A DNA stretch of 13,684 bases from Megasphaera sp. UBA5897 (GCA_002431345.1 DJEN01000035.1:1-13684); one strand, 5' to 3'. Positions 1 to 7,290 are shown, numbered from the stretch's first letter. The notes: a model not told the origin generated them from the sequence alone. Program-made: numbers and translations.

Positions 1-30
1 CATAAGGAAATACATGCAAAAATACTACGT

Positions 31-41
31 TTGCACTGCAA
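31..41. promoter_or_regulatory. Palindrome over the start site of the leftward promoter
   Basis: TTGCA-C-TGCAA is a perfect inverted repeat around one central base. It lies just downstream of the -10 box at 44-49 and so covers the expected transcription start of the leftward promoter. That position suits a repressor operator. The site is short enough to arise by chance, so the operator role is inference. Confidence 0.25.
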
Positions 42-43
42 GA

Positions 44-73
44 ATTATACCGTATTTATAACATTTTTGTCAA
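44..73 (-). promoter_or_regulatory. Consensus sigma-70 promoter reading leftward out of the window
   Basis: On the minus strand there is a perfect -35 box TTGACA (complement of 68-73), an 18-base spacer and a perfect -10 box TATAAT (complement of 44-49). Transcription would start near base 37 and run off the left edge. The gene it serves is not visible. It lies downstream of the hydA terminator, so it starts a separate transcription unit. Confidence 0.7.
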
Positions 74-299
74 GCTAATTGAGCTATTTTATCATTACAA
101 TGGGTTATCGTTTTCATTTATTGTCGTATATGCCATGAAACATATTGTACAAAACCTATTTTTTGATGCACATTTTTCTTTTCACATACTGTTTGTCGTA
201 GCTCGTGCATCGTTTGCCGTAAAAAAATCACGTTTCATACGTTCTATTTTTTGTTGCTGTGAGATGTTTTCGACAAACACCAGACGAACCACAAACCAC
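74..299. other. Intergenic stretch without a gene
   Basis: A+T-rich DNA between the leftward promoter and the hydA terminator. The short open frames here lack a convincing ribosome binding site and run into the hydA terminator or antisense to hydA. No RNA gene, repeat or mobile element was recognised. Confidence 0.6.
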
Positions 300-337
300 A
301 AAAAGGGACACATCGCGTTGTGCGACATGTCCCTTTT
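300..337 (-). terminator. Intrinsic terminator of hydA
   Basis: Bases 301-310 (AAAAGGGACA) pair perfectly with 328-337 (TGTCCCTTTT), and an inner TCGC/GCGA helix extends the hairpin. On the minus strand the GC-rich core is followed by five Ts and a T/G-rich tail. It lies 14 bases past the hydA stop codon. The outer A-T pairs are symmetric, so weak activity in the other direction is possible. Confidence 0.8.
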
Positions 338-351
338 CCATTTGCGTATGC

Positions 352-1812
352 TTATACGTTCAAATCCTGTACAGATTTGAAGCGGTTTGAAGATGGATTC
401 GTTTCCGGCGTCAGGTTCTTCATCTTCCCCAACAAATCCGATTTATCGGAGAAATACGTATGGAGTATCCATTCAGCCGTTTCTGATAACGGTTCGTCCA
501 AAAATTCTTTGTACAATTCATCAATTTTTTTATTCTGCCAGCTGGATTTTACATCTGTATCTTCGTCTGATTTATACAGCGAAGCAATGCGGGCTTCTTG
601 TACTTTTTTGACCTGCGGCAGTTTGACTTTCGGCTGTCCGCCGCCGCCGATGCAGCCACCGGGGCAAGCCATGACTTCAATAAACGAGTAGTTTTCAAAG
701 TCCTCGTTTTTGACAAGTTCATCAATAAATTTACGGGCATTTCCCAAACCGCTGATAGCGGCTACGTGAATGACAAAGTGGCCAAACACGACGGTTGCTT
801 TTTTGACGCCTTCCAAGCCGCGGACCGGTTCAAACGGAATGAAGTCTTTAGGTGCCGGACGGCCTGTGAACATATGATATGCCGTACGGATAGCCGCTTC
901 CATAACACCGCCGGAGTTGCCAAAAATCTTGCCGCCGCCGGAAGATTCACCAAAAGCACGGTCAAATTCACTGTCTTCCAAGGCAGAAAAATCAATGCCT
1001 TCTTCTTGAATCCATGCAGCTAATTCACGAGTCGTAATGCAAATATCCGTATCGCGGAGTTCCGGCATATCCCAATAAATGGAAGAGCTGTTAAATTCCG
1101 GACGGCGGATTTCTGCTTTTTTAGCTGTGCAGGGGGTAACACACACGTTGACAATTTTTTTCGGATCGATATTATTTTTCTTAGCAAACCAAGTTTTGAT
1201 AACCGGGCTTAAAATGCTGATAGGACTTTTGGTAGAAGACAGATGCGGAATCAGCTCCGGATAAAATGTTTCTGCAAATTCTACCCATGCCGGACAGCAG
1301 CTAGTAAACTGCGGAATAGGAATTTCTTCTGACTGCAGGCGGTGCAGCAGTTCTGTTGCTTCTTCCATAATCGTCAAATCCGCGCCAAAATCCGTATCAA
1401 ATACGTAGTCTCCGCCTAACGAACGCAGAGCCGCTACCATCTTTCCTTCTACAAATGTCCCGGGGTCCATGCCAAAGGATTCGCCTAAACCGACACGGAC
1501 AGCCGGTGCTGTCTGAAAGACGACAATTTTATTCGGATCTTGAATGGCTGCTTTTACTTTATCTACATCATTTACTTCTGTGATGGCACCAAAAGGACAT
1601 GCTGACGCGCACTGCCCACAATGAACGCAGATGGGCATGTCACCTGTACTGGACAGATGATAATAATCCATGACAGTCTGCGTATTGGCGCAGGCACGAC
1701 GACACAATGTACAATTTTTACACTTAGTCACATCAAATTTTACAGCACAGTTGTGTTCATCAATAGGAACTCGGCGAGAGAGTTCTTCAAAACGGGATTG
1801 GAAATCAGGCAT
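352..1812 (-). CDS. hydA: [FeFe]-hydrogenase, two-accessory-cluster (M2) type
   Basis: A 486-residue enzyme that reversibly reduces protons to H2, probably with ferredoxin or flavodoxin as electron donor in the cytoplasm. The N-terminus holds two [4Fe-4S] ferredoxin sites: C31/C34/C37/C41 and C62/C65/C68/C72. The three H-cluster loops follow: L1 TSCCPAW (170-176), L2 TPCTAKKAE (226-234) and L3 EVMACPGGC (379-387). C173, C228, C383 and C387 are the expected cluster ligands. About residues 403-458 match the fused small-subunit domain. There is no N-terminal [2Fe-2S] domain, which is the M. elsdenii layout. L2 starts with Thr where the classical motif MPCxxKxxE has Met; I recall this from so-called group B enzymes but cannot check it here. 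ATG at 1812 follows AAAGGAGA at good spacing. The gene has its own terminator. The maturases HydE, HydF and HydG are not in the window. Confidence 0.95.
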   Translation of the reverse strand: MPDFQSRFEELSRRVPIDEHNCAVKFDVTKCKNCTLCRRACANTQTVMDYYHLSSTGDMPICVHCGQCASACPFGAITEVNDVDKVKAAIQDPNKIVVFQTAPAVRVGLGESFGMDPGTFVEGKMVAALRSLGGDYVFDTDFGADLTIMEEATELLHRLQSEEIPIPQFTSCCPAWVEFAETFYPELIPHLSSTKSPISILSPVIKTWFAKKNNIDPKKIVNVCVTPCTAKKAEIRRPEFNSSSIYWDMPELRDTDICITTRELAAWIQEEGIDFSALEDSEFDRAFGESSGGGKIFGNSGGVMEAAIRTAYHMFTGRPAPKDFIPFEPVRGLEGVKKATVVFGHFVIHVAAISGLGNARKFIDELVKNEDFENYSFIEVMACPGGCIGGGGQPKVKLPQVKKVQEARIASLYKSDEDTDVKSSWQNKKIDELYKEFLDEPLSETAEWILHTYFSDKSDLLGKMKNLTPETNPSSNRFKSVQDLNV

Positions 1813-1862
1813 ATTATTCTCCTTTTTTTACGGTAATGCATCGAAATAACATTTTGTAGTCT

Positions 1863-1911
1863 TTTGTCACAAACTTATGTATAGTGTAAAACAAAAATCT
1901 CCTAATTTCCA
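1863..1911 (-). promoter_or_regulatory. Possible hydA promoter with an operator-like palindrome
   Basis: On the minus strand TGGAAA (complement of 1906-1911), a 17-base spacer and TACACT (complement of 1883-1888) form a weak sigma-70-like promoter, each box matching 4 of 6 bases. Just downstream, over the expected start, lies TTTGT-G-ACAAA (complement of 1863-1873), a perfect palindrome containing TTGTGA, the half-site sequence of Rex-type redox repressors. Rex control of a hydrogenase gene would make sense, but the second half-site and spacing of a standard Rex operator are missing. This is a tentative call. Confidence 0.3.
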
Positions 1912-2024
1912 TTGCTTTTCCGTAATTTATCTGCGAATTTCGATATGTTATTTATGCTATTTTTGCATGGGTTTTATTTTTTCTATTCGCTATTAGTCTG
2001 AAAAAATATTTTTAAGATTTCTTT

Positions 2025-2660
2025 TTATTTTTTTAATGATTCTATTTCAGCTTTTAGCTGTTTATTTTCGTTTTCCAACTTCGTTACTTTCATTTGTAAA
2101 TCTGACAACGCCTTTGCTAACGAGTTTTGCATACTAGTACTGCTTTGGCTGACAGCCAGATAATCCTTTAGATACTGCACGCTGACAGCAGAAGTCAGGT
2201 CGCTGCTGTTCGTCTGTACACCGGATATGCCGCCATTACCGCCAAACGTAACGCCTCCCAGTACTGCAGTCGGCACCGTCAGATGATTTCCATACAAATT
2301 GCCAATCGACCCTGACGAAGCTTGTATGTTTTTTGCCGCCACTGCATTAGCCGTGACGTTGCCGTCTTTCAGTCCGACACCTTGAATATAGCCGGGAGCA
2401 GTCTTTCCTTGTGAATTTTTATCCCAAAGCACATTGCTGACAACGCCGTTGACCGTCGTAATGTCTGAATCTTTGACGCCGTTATGCATGGTAACGACAC
2501 GGCTGTATGTATTGCCGTCCTGATTGCTGCCGTAGGATACGGAACTAAATTCATACTGTGAAACGACAGGTTCATTGTGCTGATTGTTTACGCTGTCTGC
2601 CTGTACAGCCGCTGTTCCTGCCATCATAGCTATGGCCAGCCCGATTTGAAATACTTTCAT
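2025..2660 (-). CDS. Secreted coiled-coil protein with a YadA-like neck motif, no membrane anchor
   Basis: A 211-residue protein. Residues 1-21 form a Sec signal peptide (Lys, then a hydrophobic stretch, cleavage likely after AVQA). A polar Gly/Asn/Ser-rich region follows. Residues 145-166, with the pattern ISGVQ...DLTSAVSVQYLKDY, resemble the ITGV...DAVNVxQLK neck repeat of trimeric autotransporter adhesins. The C-terminus (181-209) is a textbook heptad zipper with hydrophobic residues at 181, 185, 188, 192, 195, 202, 206 and 209 and Asn at 199. The beta-barrel anchor that ends a true trimeric autotransporter is absent; the frame stops cleanly after the zipper. It is probably a trimeric periplasmic or surface fibre, but its function is unknown. 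ATG at 2660 has AAAGGA upstream, and the gene has its own strong -10 box. No terminator separates it from hydA. Confidence 0.75.
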   Translation of the reverse strand: MKVFQIGLAIAMMAGTAAVQADSVNNQHNEPVVSQYEFSSVSYGSNQDGNTYSRVVTMHNGVKDSDITTVNGVVSNVLWDKNSQGKTAPGYIQGVGLKDGNVTANAVAAKNIQASSGSIGNLYGNHLTVPTAVLGGVTFGGNGGISGVQTNSSDLTSAVSVQYLKDYLAVSQSSTSMQNSLAKALSDLQMKVTKLENENKQLKAEIESLKK

Positions 2661-2707
2661 GACCTATCATCCTTTCTCTAAATTGCTGTTGTTTATCAAG
2701 TATCCTT

Positions 2708-2735
2708 ATTATACTACGAAAAAACAGCCATGCAA
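2708..2735 (-). promoter_or_regulatory. Promoter of the secreted coiled-coil protein gene
   Basis: On the minus strand a perfect TATAAT (complement of 2708-2713) lies 16 bases from a partial -35 box TTGCAT (complement of 2730-2735). It sits about 50 bases upstream of the ATG at 2660. The -35 region overlaps the terminator of the preceding gene, so the two transcription units are packed back to back. Confidence 0.6.
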
Positions 2736-2753
2736 TATCTCGCCATGACTGTT
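2717..2753 (-). terminator. Intrinsic terminator of the queD-to-NdpA gene run
   Basis: On the minus strand a 10-pair stem (complements of 2744-2753 and 2723-2732, one G-U pair) is followed by a run of six Ts. It lies about 24 bases past the stop of the nucleoid-associated protein gene and closes the five-gene minus-strand run. Confidence 0.75.
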
Positions 2754-2776
2754 CTGCATCGTGCTGATACGATATG

Positions 2777-3778
2777 TTATTTATTGGTTATTTTGCCAAT
2801 ATTTTTTAATTCAATGGAAATCGTGCCGTCCGGATTATTGATAAACTGAATATAATCCGTGTTTTCCACGTACTCTGACGGGAAGGTGATTTCTATGCCT
2901 GTATCCGTCTTGATTTTGTGGCTGCGTCCGGTCCGCTGGGCAAATTCTTTTTGAATAGCCACATGGTCAGGCAATTTTGCTTCCTGCAGCTGTTCCTGAA
3001 ATTCCTGCTGCATTGTCTGGGAATGGGCAAACACATCAGCCCCAAGTTGTTGCGGCGAAAAATCATCTGCTGTTTCTGCATTTTCAGCCAAGTAATTTTT
3101 GGTTTTGGATAAGGCTTCCACGGTGCTGCTGCCGTGGTCTTCAGCTACTTTTGCCGCTATTTTGCTGACGAGCTTGACGGCTTCTTTGGCAGAAATGACC
3201 GCCGTGCACTGCAGCAGCTTATCCGGCAGGATATATACGTCTTCACCGTTCATCTGCCGCTTTACATCAACAAAGCGGACCGTATAGTCCTGGCATTGTA
3301 TTAGCGCATATGCTTCTGCTTTTTGGGACGTACTCGGCAAAATGGCGTGATGCTTAATCAGTTTGTTGTACACTGCGCCGTCTTCGTCCATAATTTGATG
3401 CGTATACGCCGTTTTATTGTTCAGCAGCAGTATGCCTATGTGCCGCTTATCTTCATCATCCTGAAAATCGACGATCAGCAAATCTAGCGACTCCGGTACG
3501 TCGCAGTGCGCCAATATATCAAAAAGCGAGCGGGCTGTCTGCGCTGCAAAGTCAGCAAAGGAAATACTTTCGCTGAGAAACTGCTGCAGCAGCACTTGAT
3601 ACTGACTCGTTGCGTAAAATGCGCCGGTCTGCTGGCTGGCATCGGTCAGTATGCGGGAAATACGCTTATCGACATATTCATAGACAATATCGCTGGAAAA
3701 ATCCAATTCTTTCTGCGACAAAATGCACATGTTGGTGTTAAAGTCCAAAATATGCAGTATCGCTTTCTGTATCATCAT
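2777..3778 (-). CDS. Nucleoid-associated protein, NdpA/YejK (NA37) family
   Basis: A 333-residue soluble protein recognised by its start (MIQKAILHILDFN, then LSQKELDF), typical of the NdpA/YejK family of about 335 residues. These proteins bind DNA and co-purify with the nucleoid; their exact role is unsettled. The sequence has no signal peptide or membrane segment. The C-terminus (about 270-333) contains a short basic region and a beta-rich end. Two ATGs stand in tandem; the first (3778) lies about 11 bases from AAAGGA and is preferred, although family members usually begin at the second. It is the last gene of the minus-strand run, 18 bases after the phosphoesterase gene, and is followed by a terminator. 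Confidence 0.85.
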   Translation of the reverse strand: MMIQKAILHILDFNTNMCILSQKELDFSSDIVYEYVDKRISRILTDASQQTGAFYATSQYQVLLQQFLSESISFADFAAQTARSLFDILAHCDVPESLDLLIVDFQDDEDKRHIGILLLNNKTAYTHQIMDEDGAVYNKLIKHHAILPSTSQKAEAYALIQCQDYTVRFVDVKRQMNGEDVYILPDKLLQCTAVISAKEAVKLVSKIAAKVAEDHGSSTVEALSKTKNYLAENAETADDFSPQQLGADVFAHSQTMQQEFQEQLQEAKLPDHVAIQKEFAQRTGRSHKIKTDTGIEITFPSEYVENTDYIQFINNPDGTISIELKNIGKITNK

Positions 3779-3796
3779 ATACTACTCATTCCTTTG

Positions 3797-5053
3797 TTAG
3801 TTTCTATGTAATTCAAACACGCTGACTTCACGCGAACAAAATACCCGCAGCGGCAGCCAATGACCGGTCCCGCGGTTGACATAGCCGACGGACTTCCCCT
3901 GCCGGAACAGACCCCGCAAATATTTGAAACCGACAGCTTTCACAATAGGGCCGATAGGAGCAAACTGTGCGCCGTGTGTATGGCCGCAAAGCGTAAGCGG
4001 AATATGATGGGCAAAGGCTTCATCAATAAACGCCGAATGATGCGCCAGCATGACGACAAAAGCGTTATCCGGAATTTCTTTTACGGCATCTTGTACAAAC
4101 GCTTCCCGTTCGGCCGCAAAAGCTTCATCCCCCTTGGCAAAACTGTAGTCAACGCCGGCGATATAAAAAGGCTTTTCATCTTGTCCGCTGCAATGAGCCA
4201 ATCCTTCGCCCCTGCCGGGACTGGCTTCTATATGACTGTTGCAAAGTATACGGACCGGCGTCTGCTCCAACATATCGCGGATAGCCGGCAAACTGCGGTA
4301 ATATTCATGATTGCCGTAGCAAAAATCAATGCCGTCAGGAAAACGGGACGCATTGTCTTCGATGACACGCTGACATGCCGTCAGCAGCGACAACTCATCA
4401 ATCAAATCTCCCGTAATTTCCAAACGCTGCACACGCTGGGACACCAACGCATCCAATGCTTCCTGCAGACGTTCCGGACTAAAAAACATCCCCATATGCA
4501 CATCGGAAATCTGCCCTATTCGGTAGCCTTCCAAATAATCAGGCAGCGTGCTGTAAGAAAGACGGTGCAGGGATACATCCAGATAACTTTCCCCAACAAT
4601 GTTGCCCAAGGTACTCGTCGCTGCGGCCGCCACAGGAATGGCAGCTGCTGCTCCTTTGAGAAACGTACGGCGTGATACCTGCTGATGCGGATGTACTGCT
4701 GCAGGCTGTGTTTCATGAGCTGCCTGCTCGCAATGCCTATGCGTTTTCCGCCAAAAAAACACGCCCAACGCACCCAGCAGCAACACAGGAAAAGCCAGCC
4801 AAAAGATAAAGAGCCAGCTGAGTGAAGCCAACGCACCATAAAACAACACGCCTTTCCACGGGCTGCCAAGCCACTGCGGAAATAATATGCCGTAATATGC
4901 CAGCTCGCCGACGGCAACCAATGTCACTGCCAGTCCGCCGACTACAACAGCCCATTTACGGCTCGTCTGCATGATGTAGTTCCATAGAACCAATGAAAAA
5001 ACAGCCGCACAGGACATGACAATCATAAAGTTGATAAAGAAAAGACCTTTCAT
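3797..5053 (-). CDS. Membrane-anchored metallophosphoesterase with an internal twin-arginine motif
   Basis: 418 residues from ATG at 5053, which overlaps the mutY stop as ATGA. A longer frame begins at TTG 5092 inside mutY but has no ribosome site and adds nothing family-like. Three to four membrane helices occupy about 5-27, 33-56 and 66-101. SRRTFLKG (127-134) with an Ala-rich hydrophobic stretch then looks like a Tat signal placed internally. The catalytic domain (about 175-418) is a calcineurin-like phosphoesterase: DVH (D184, H186), GDL (D216), GNHE (N248, H249), HH at 338-339, and GHTHGAQ (H358, H360). All metal ligands are present. The layout resembles the YkuE/YaeI group. The catalytic domain is probably outside the cytoplasmic membrane; a lipid or envelope phosphate substrate is a guess. 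It is translationally coupled to mutY. Confidence 0.88.
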   Translation of the reverse strand: MKGLFFINFMIVMSCAAVFSLVLWNYIMQTSRKWAVVVGGLAVTLVAVGELAYYGILFPQWLGSPWKGVLFYGALASLSWLFIFWLAFPVLLLGALGVFFWRKTHRHCEQAAHETQPAAVHPHQQVSRRTFLKGAAAAIPVAAAATSTLGNIVGESYLDVSLHRLSYSTLPDYLEGYRIGQISDVHMGMFFSPERLQEALDALVSQRVQRLEITGDLIDELSLLTACQRVIEDNASRFPDGIDFCYGNHEYYRSLPAIRDMLEQTPVRILCNSHIEASPGRGEGLAHCSGQDEKPFYIAGVDYSFAKGDEAFAAEREAFVQDAVKEIPDNAFVVMLAHHSAFIDEAFAHHIPLTLCGHTHGAQFAPIGPIVKAVGFKYLRGLFRQGKSVGYVNRGTGHWLPLRVFCSREVSVFELHRN

Positions 5054-6123
5054 TCTGCCATGGCAGTGATTTTGCCGTGCGGTCCGGCCCAAGGCACAGA
5101 CGTATACGCTTTTTTAGGCAGCCACTGCCAATCCTCCTTTGTCTGTAATGTGCCGCCTGTCAAACGGCCTTCATAAAGAGTCATCTGCCATATTTTATGA
5201 GAGAAGACATGCTTTATCGTACCTCTTGGAGCAGGGTCTATGTCAACATACAATCCTACAGACGCCAACAGCTGCTGCAGAGCCGTTTGTCCGGCTGCGC
5301 CGCTGCCGGCAACATTGGGAAATTCCCACATCGATGCCAACAAGCCACGGGCAGGACGGCGGTGGATCAGCCAGCACTGCCGCTGTGAAAGAACGCAAAC
5401 TGCAATGTGTTCCGTCGGTATATTTTTCTTAGTAATACGCAAGGGCAGTTCTTTTTCCGTGCCGGCCTTTTTAGCACTGCAATAAGACACCAGCGGGCAT
5501 TCGCCGCAGCGCGGGCTTTTGGGAATGCAAATCATGGCACCAAAATCCATTAACGCTTCATTAAACGCCCCTGCCTCTTGTACCGGAATCTGGGCCTGCG
5601 CCAACGCCGTAATTTCTTTTTTTACCGGTGCAGACAAAATATTGCCGGCAATATTGTACAACCGTGCGAACACACGCAGTACATTGCCGTCTACAGCAAC
5701 TTCCGGCTCTCCATACGCAATGCTGAGAATGGCCCCGGCTGTATACGCGCCGACACCTTTCAGCGACAACAGTTCTTTTTTTGTATCCGGTACGTTACCG
5801 TCATAAGATGAAACGACTTCCTGCACCGCTTCGTGTAAATTGCGCGCCCGCGAATAATATCCCAATCCCTGCCACTGCCGCAGTACATCATCCTGGCTGG
5901 CTGCAGCCAGCGCCTGCATCGTCGGGAATTGTTCCATCCAGTTGTCATAATACGGTTTGACCGCTTCGACTTTAGTCTGCTGCAGCATAATTTCCGATAC
6001 CCATACATGATACGGGTCACGAGGGAAATCACTGCGCCAAGGCAAATCCCGCCGATGAGTTCGGTACCATGTCAGAAGCACCGGTGCCCATTGGCTGTTT
6101 TTTTCTTGTTTCGTTTCACTCAC
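5050..6123 (-). CDS. mutY: A/G-specific adenine DNA glycosylase
   Basis: A 357-residue base-excision repair enzyme that removes adenine opposite 8-oxoguanine. The N-terminal helix-hairpin-helix glycosylase domain shows catalytic E44 in VSEIMLQQT, the hairpin LKGVGAYTAG (121-130) and catalytic D145 in VDGNVLR. The [4Fe-4S] loop is C199-x6-C206-x2-C209-x5-C215. A C-terminal MutT-like domain (about 235-350) includes HVFSH, the 8-oxoguanine-recognition FSH element. Length and domain order are normal. The start is GTG at 6123, with AAAGAGG at a suitable distance; there is no better ATG. It begins 15 bases after queE and overlaps the phosphoesterase gene by four bases. An Fe-S repair enzyme fits an anaerobe exposed to oxidative stress. 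Confidence 0.96.
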   Translation of the reverse strand: MSETKQEKNSQWAPVLLTWYRTHRRDLPWRSDFPRDPYHVWVSEIMLQQTKVEAVKPYYDNWMEQFPTMQALAAASQDDVLRQWQGLGYYSRARNLHEAVQEVVSSYDGNVPDTKKELLSLKGVGAYTAGAILSIAYGEPEVAVDGNVLRVFARLYNIAGNILSAPVKKEITALAQAQIPVQEAGAFNEALMDFGAMICIPKSPRCGECPLVSYCSAKKAGTEKELPLRITKKNIPTEHIAVCVLSQRQCWLIHRRPARGLLASMWEFPNVAGSGAAGQTALQQLLASVGLYVDIDPAPRGTIKHVFSHKIWQMTLYEGRLTGGTLQTKEDWQWLPKKAYTSVPWAGPHGKITAMAE

Positions 6124-6138
6124 TGTGCTGCCTCTTTC

Positions 6139-6771
6139 TTATACACCGCGCTGATTCGGGTCCCAAATATATTTATGCAGCTGCAGCTGCAGTTTCCATG
6201 ACGTAAGCTGATGGGTTTTCATAAACTCGACAATCTGCGCCGCTTCAATTTGTCCGTATACCGGACCAACATAGATAGGACAAGCCGGACGATATGTACG
6301 GCAGACCTCCCATGCCTGCTGCAAATCATCTTCACTTCCGACAACAAATTTCAACACATCCTGGGGCCGCAGGGCAGAAAAGTTTTTCGCCAGCATATGG
6401 TCTGCCATCTGTGACGACAAGCTTTTATAATCCACAGTAAACCAAACATGGGGATACGCAAAATACGGCGTAATATCCATGCTTCCGTTTGTTTCAATAT
6501 TGACGCTGCGGTCTTGCAGTGCCTGAAGCAGCCCGCCTATATTCTGGCACAGCGGTTCCCCGCCAGTCAGCGTCACATGGGGATATGACACACGGCGCAC
6601 AATATCTGCAACGGTCATTTCACTGCCTTCCGTAAAAGCATATGTCGTATCACAATAAGAACAGCGCAGATTGCAGCCGCAAAGCCGGATAAACGTCGCC
6701 AGCTGGCCTGCCGTTTTTCCTTCACCGTCAATACTGTCAAAAATTTCATTCACTATCAGTTTATCGTTCAT
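6139..6771 (-). CDS. queE: 7-carboxy-7-deazaguanine synthase (radical SAM)
   Basis: A 210-residue enzyme that converts 6-carboxytetrahydropterin to 7-carboxy-7-deazaguanine, the step after QueD in queuosine/preQ0 synthesis. The radical-SAM cysteines are C33-x3-C37-x2-C40, in the family sequence GCNLRCSYCDT. FDSIDGEG (11-18) and TGGEP (69-73) are the substrate- and SAM-binding landmarks. The end, WKLQLQLHKYIWDP, is typical of QueE. ATG at 6771 overlaps the end of queD by 11 bases, so translation is probably coupled. Confidence 0.95.
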   Translation of the reverse strand: MNDKLIVNEIFDSIDGEGKTAGQLATFIRLCGCNLRCSYCDTTYAFTEGSEMTVADIVRRVSYPHVTLTGGEPLCQNIGGLLQALQDRSVNIETNGSMDITPYFAYPHVWFTVDYKSLSSQMADHMLAKNFSALRPQDVLKFVVGSEDDLQQAWEVCRTYRPACPIYVGPVYGQIEAAQIVEFMKTHQLTSWKLQLQLHKYIWDPNQRGV

Positions 6772-7093
6772 ATACGGCTACATTCCCTTCACTTTCCTGC
6801 ACCTGCACCTTGACGCAGTACGGCACATGGTCGCAAATCCATTTGGCAATATTTTCCGCCGTCGGATTAAACGAAAATACTTCATTCAAGTTCTGATGAT
6901 CCATTTTCGTCTGAACGATTTCCTTTATTTGTTTAAAATCAATCACCATGCCGTTGGCATTCAGCGTTTCCGCCTGGCAGGTCACATGAATAATCCAATT
7001 ATGTCCATGCAGATGCTGACACTTGCTTTCATAATCCAACTGCAAATGATGCGCTGCAGATACTTCCAAACGTTTTGTTACGGTATACACCAT
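6761..7093 (-). CDS. queD: 6-carboxy-5,6,7,8-tetrahydropterin synthase
   Basis: A 110-residue member of the 6-pyruvoyl-tetrahydropterin synthase fold that turns dihydroneopterin triphosphate into 6-carboxytetrahydropterin. The Zn ligands are a His of SAAHH (15-16) plus H29 and H31 of HLHGHN, and C25 is the expected catalytic Cys. DH at 65-66 and E100 complete the active site. The frame is open to an ATG at 7132, but ATG 7093 has an ideal AAGGAGG five bases upstream and gives the normal length, so it is chosen. It is the first gene of a run with queE, mutY, the phosphoesterase and NdpA. queC and folE, needed for the full pathway, are not in the window. Confidence 0.95.
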   Translation of the reverse strand: MVYTVTKRLEVSAAHHLQLDYESKCQHLHGHNWIIHVTCQAETLNANGMVIDFKQIKEIVQTKMDHQNLNEVFSFNPTAENIAKWICDHVPYCVKVQVQESEGNVAVYER

Positions 7094-7132
7094 AACCGCC
7101 TCCTTTTTTCTTCCTTCAACTATATGATGCAT

Positions 7133-7161
7133 GCTATACTAAACAGAATCGTGCTTGCCAA
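7133..7161 (-). promoter_or_regulatory. Probable promoter of the queD-queE-mutY run
   Basis: On the minus strand TTGGCA (complement of 7156-7161, 5 of 6 to consensus), a 17-base spacer and TATAGC (complement of 7133-7138, 4 of 6). This would give a leader of about 30 bases before queD, too short for a preQ1 riboswitch plus expression platform. Confidence 0.5.
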
Positions 7162-7266
7162 TAACCGTTTAAATGCCTTAGCAGCAAACCGTTTTTCCAT
7201 ACGATTTGCCGATACACGCTCATTCATTCTAATGCCTTTTTGCTCCCTTGTCTACAAAAAATACCC

Positions 7267-7290
7267 CCTGTATGCTACAATAGATACAGG
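7267..7290 (+). promoter_or_regulatory. Extended -10 promoter enclosed by an inverted repeat (operator candidate)
   Basis: TGCTACAAT (7273-7281) is an extended -10 element on the plus strand; no good -35 box is at normal spacing, as is common for extended -10 promoters. The seven-base arms CCTGTAT (7267-7273) and ATACAGG (7284-7290) form a perfect inverted repeat around it, separated by ten bases. A repressor bound here would block RNA polymerase. AAGGAG at 7298-7303 then serves the ATG at 7312. Confidence 0.5.

Noticed and set aside
3860..4675. 271-residue plus-strand frame
   Set aside because: It is fully antisense to the metallophosphoesterase gene, whose catalytic motifs are all intact, and its translation has no recognisable domain.
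5054..5092. TTG start that would lengthen the membrane phosphoesterase by 13 residues
   Set aside because: No ribosome site precedes it and it lies inside mutY. The ATG at 5053 gives the usual four-base overlap and starts right before the first membrane helix.
7094..7132. Longer queD starting at the ATG at 7132
   Set aside because: The extra 13 residues are not family-like. ATG 7093 has an ideal AAGGAGG and yields normal QueD length.
7120..7227. 35-residue minus-strand frame upstream of queD with a hydrophobic end
   Set aside because: It overlaps the best queD promoter candidate, has only a weak ribosome site and resembles no known peptide.
7094..7260. preQ1 riboswitch before queD
   Set aside because: I could not find the preQ1 aptamer pattern, and the predicted leader of about 30 bases is too short for it.
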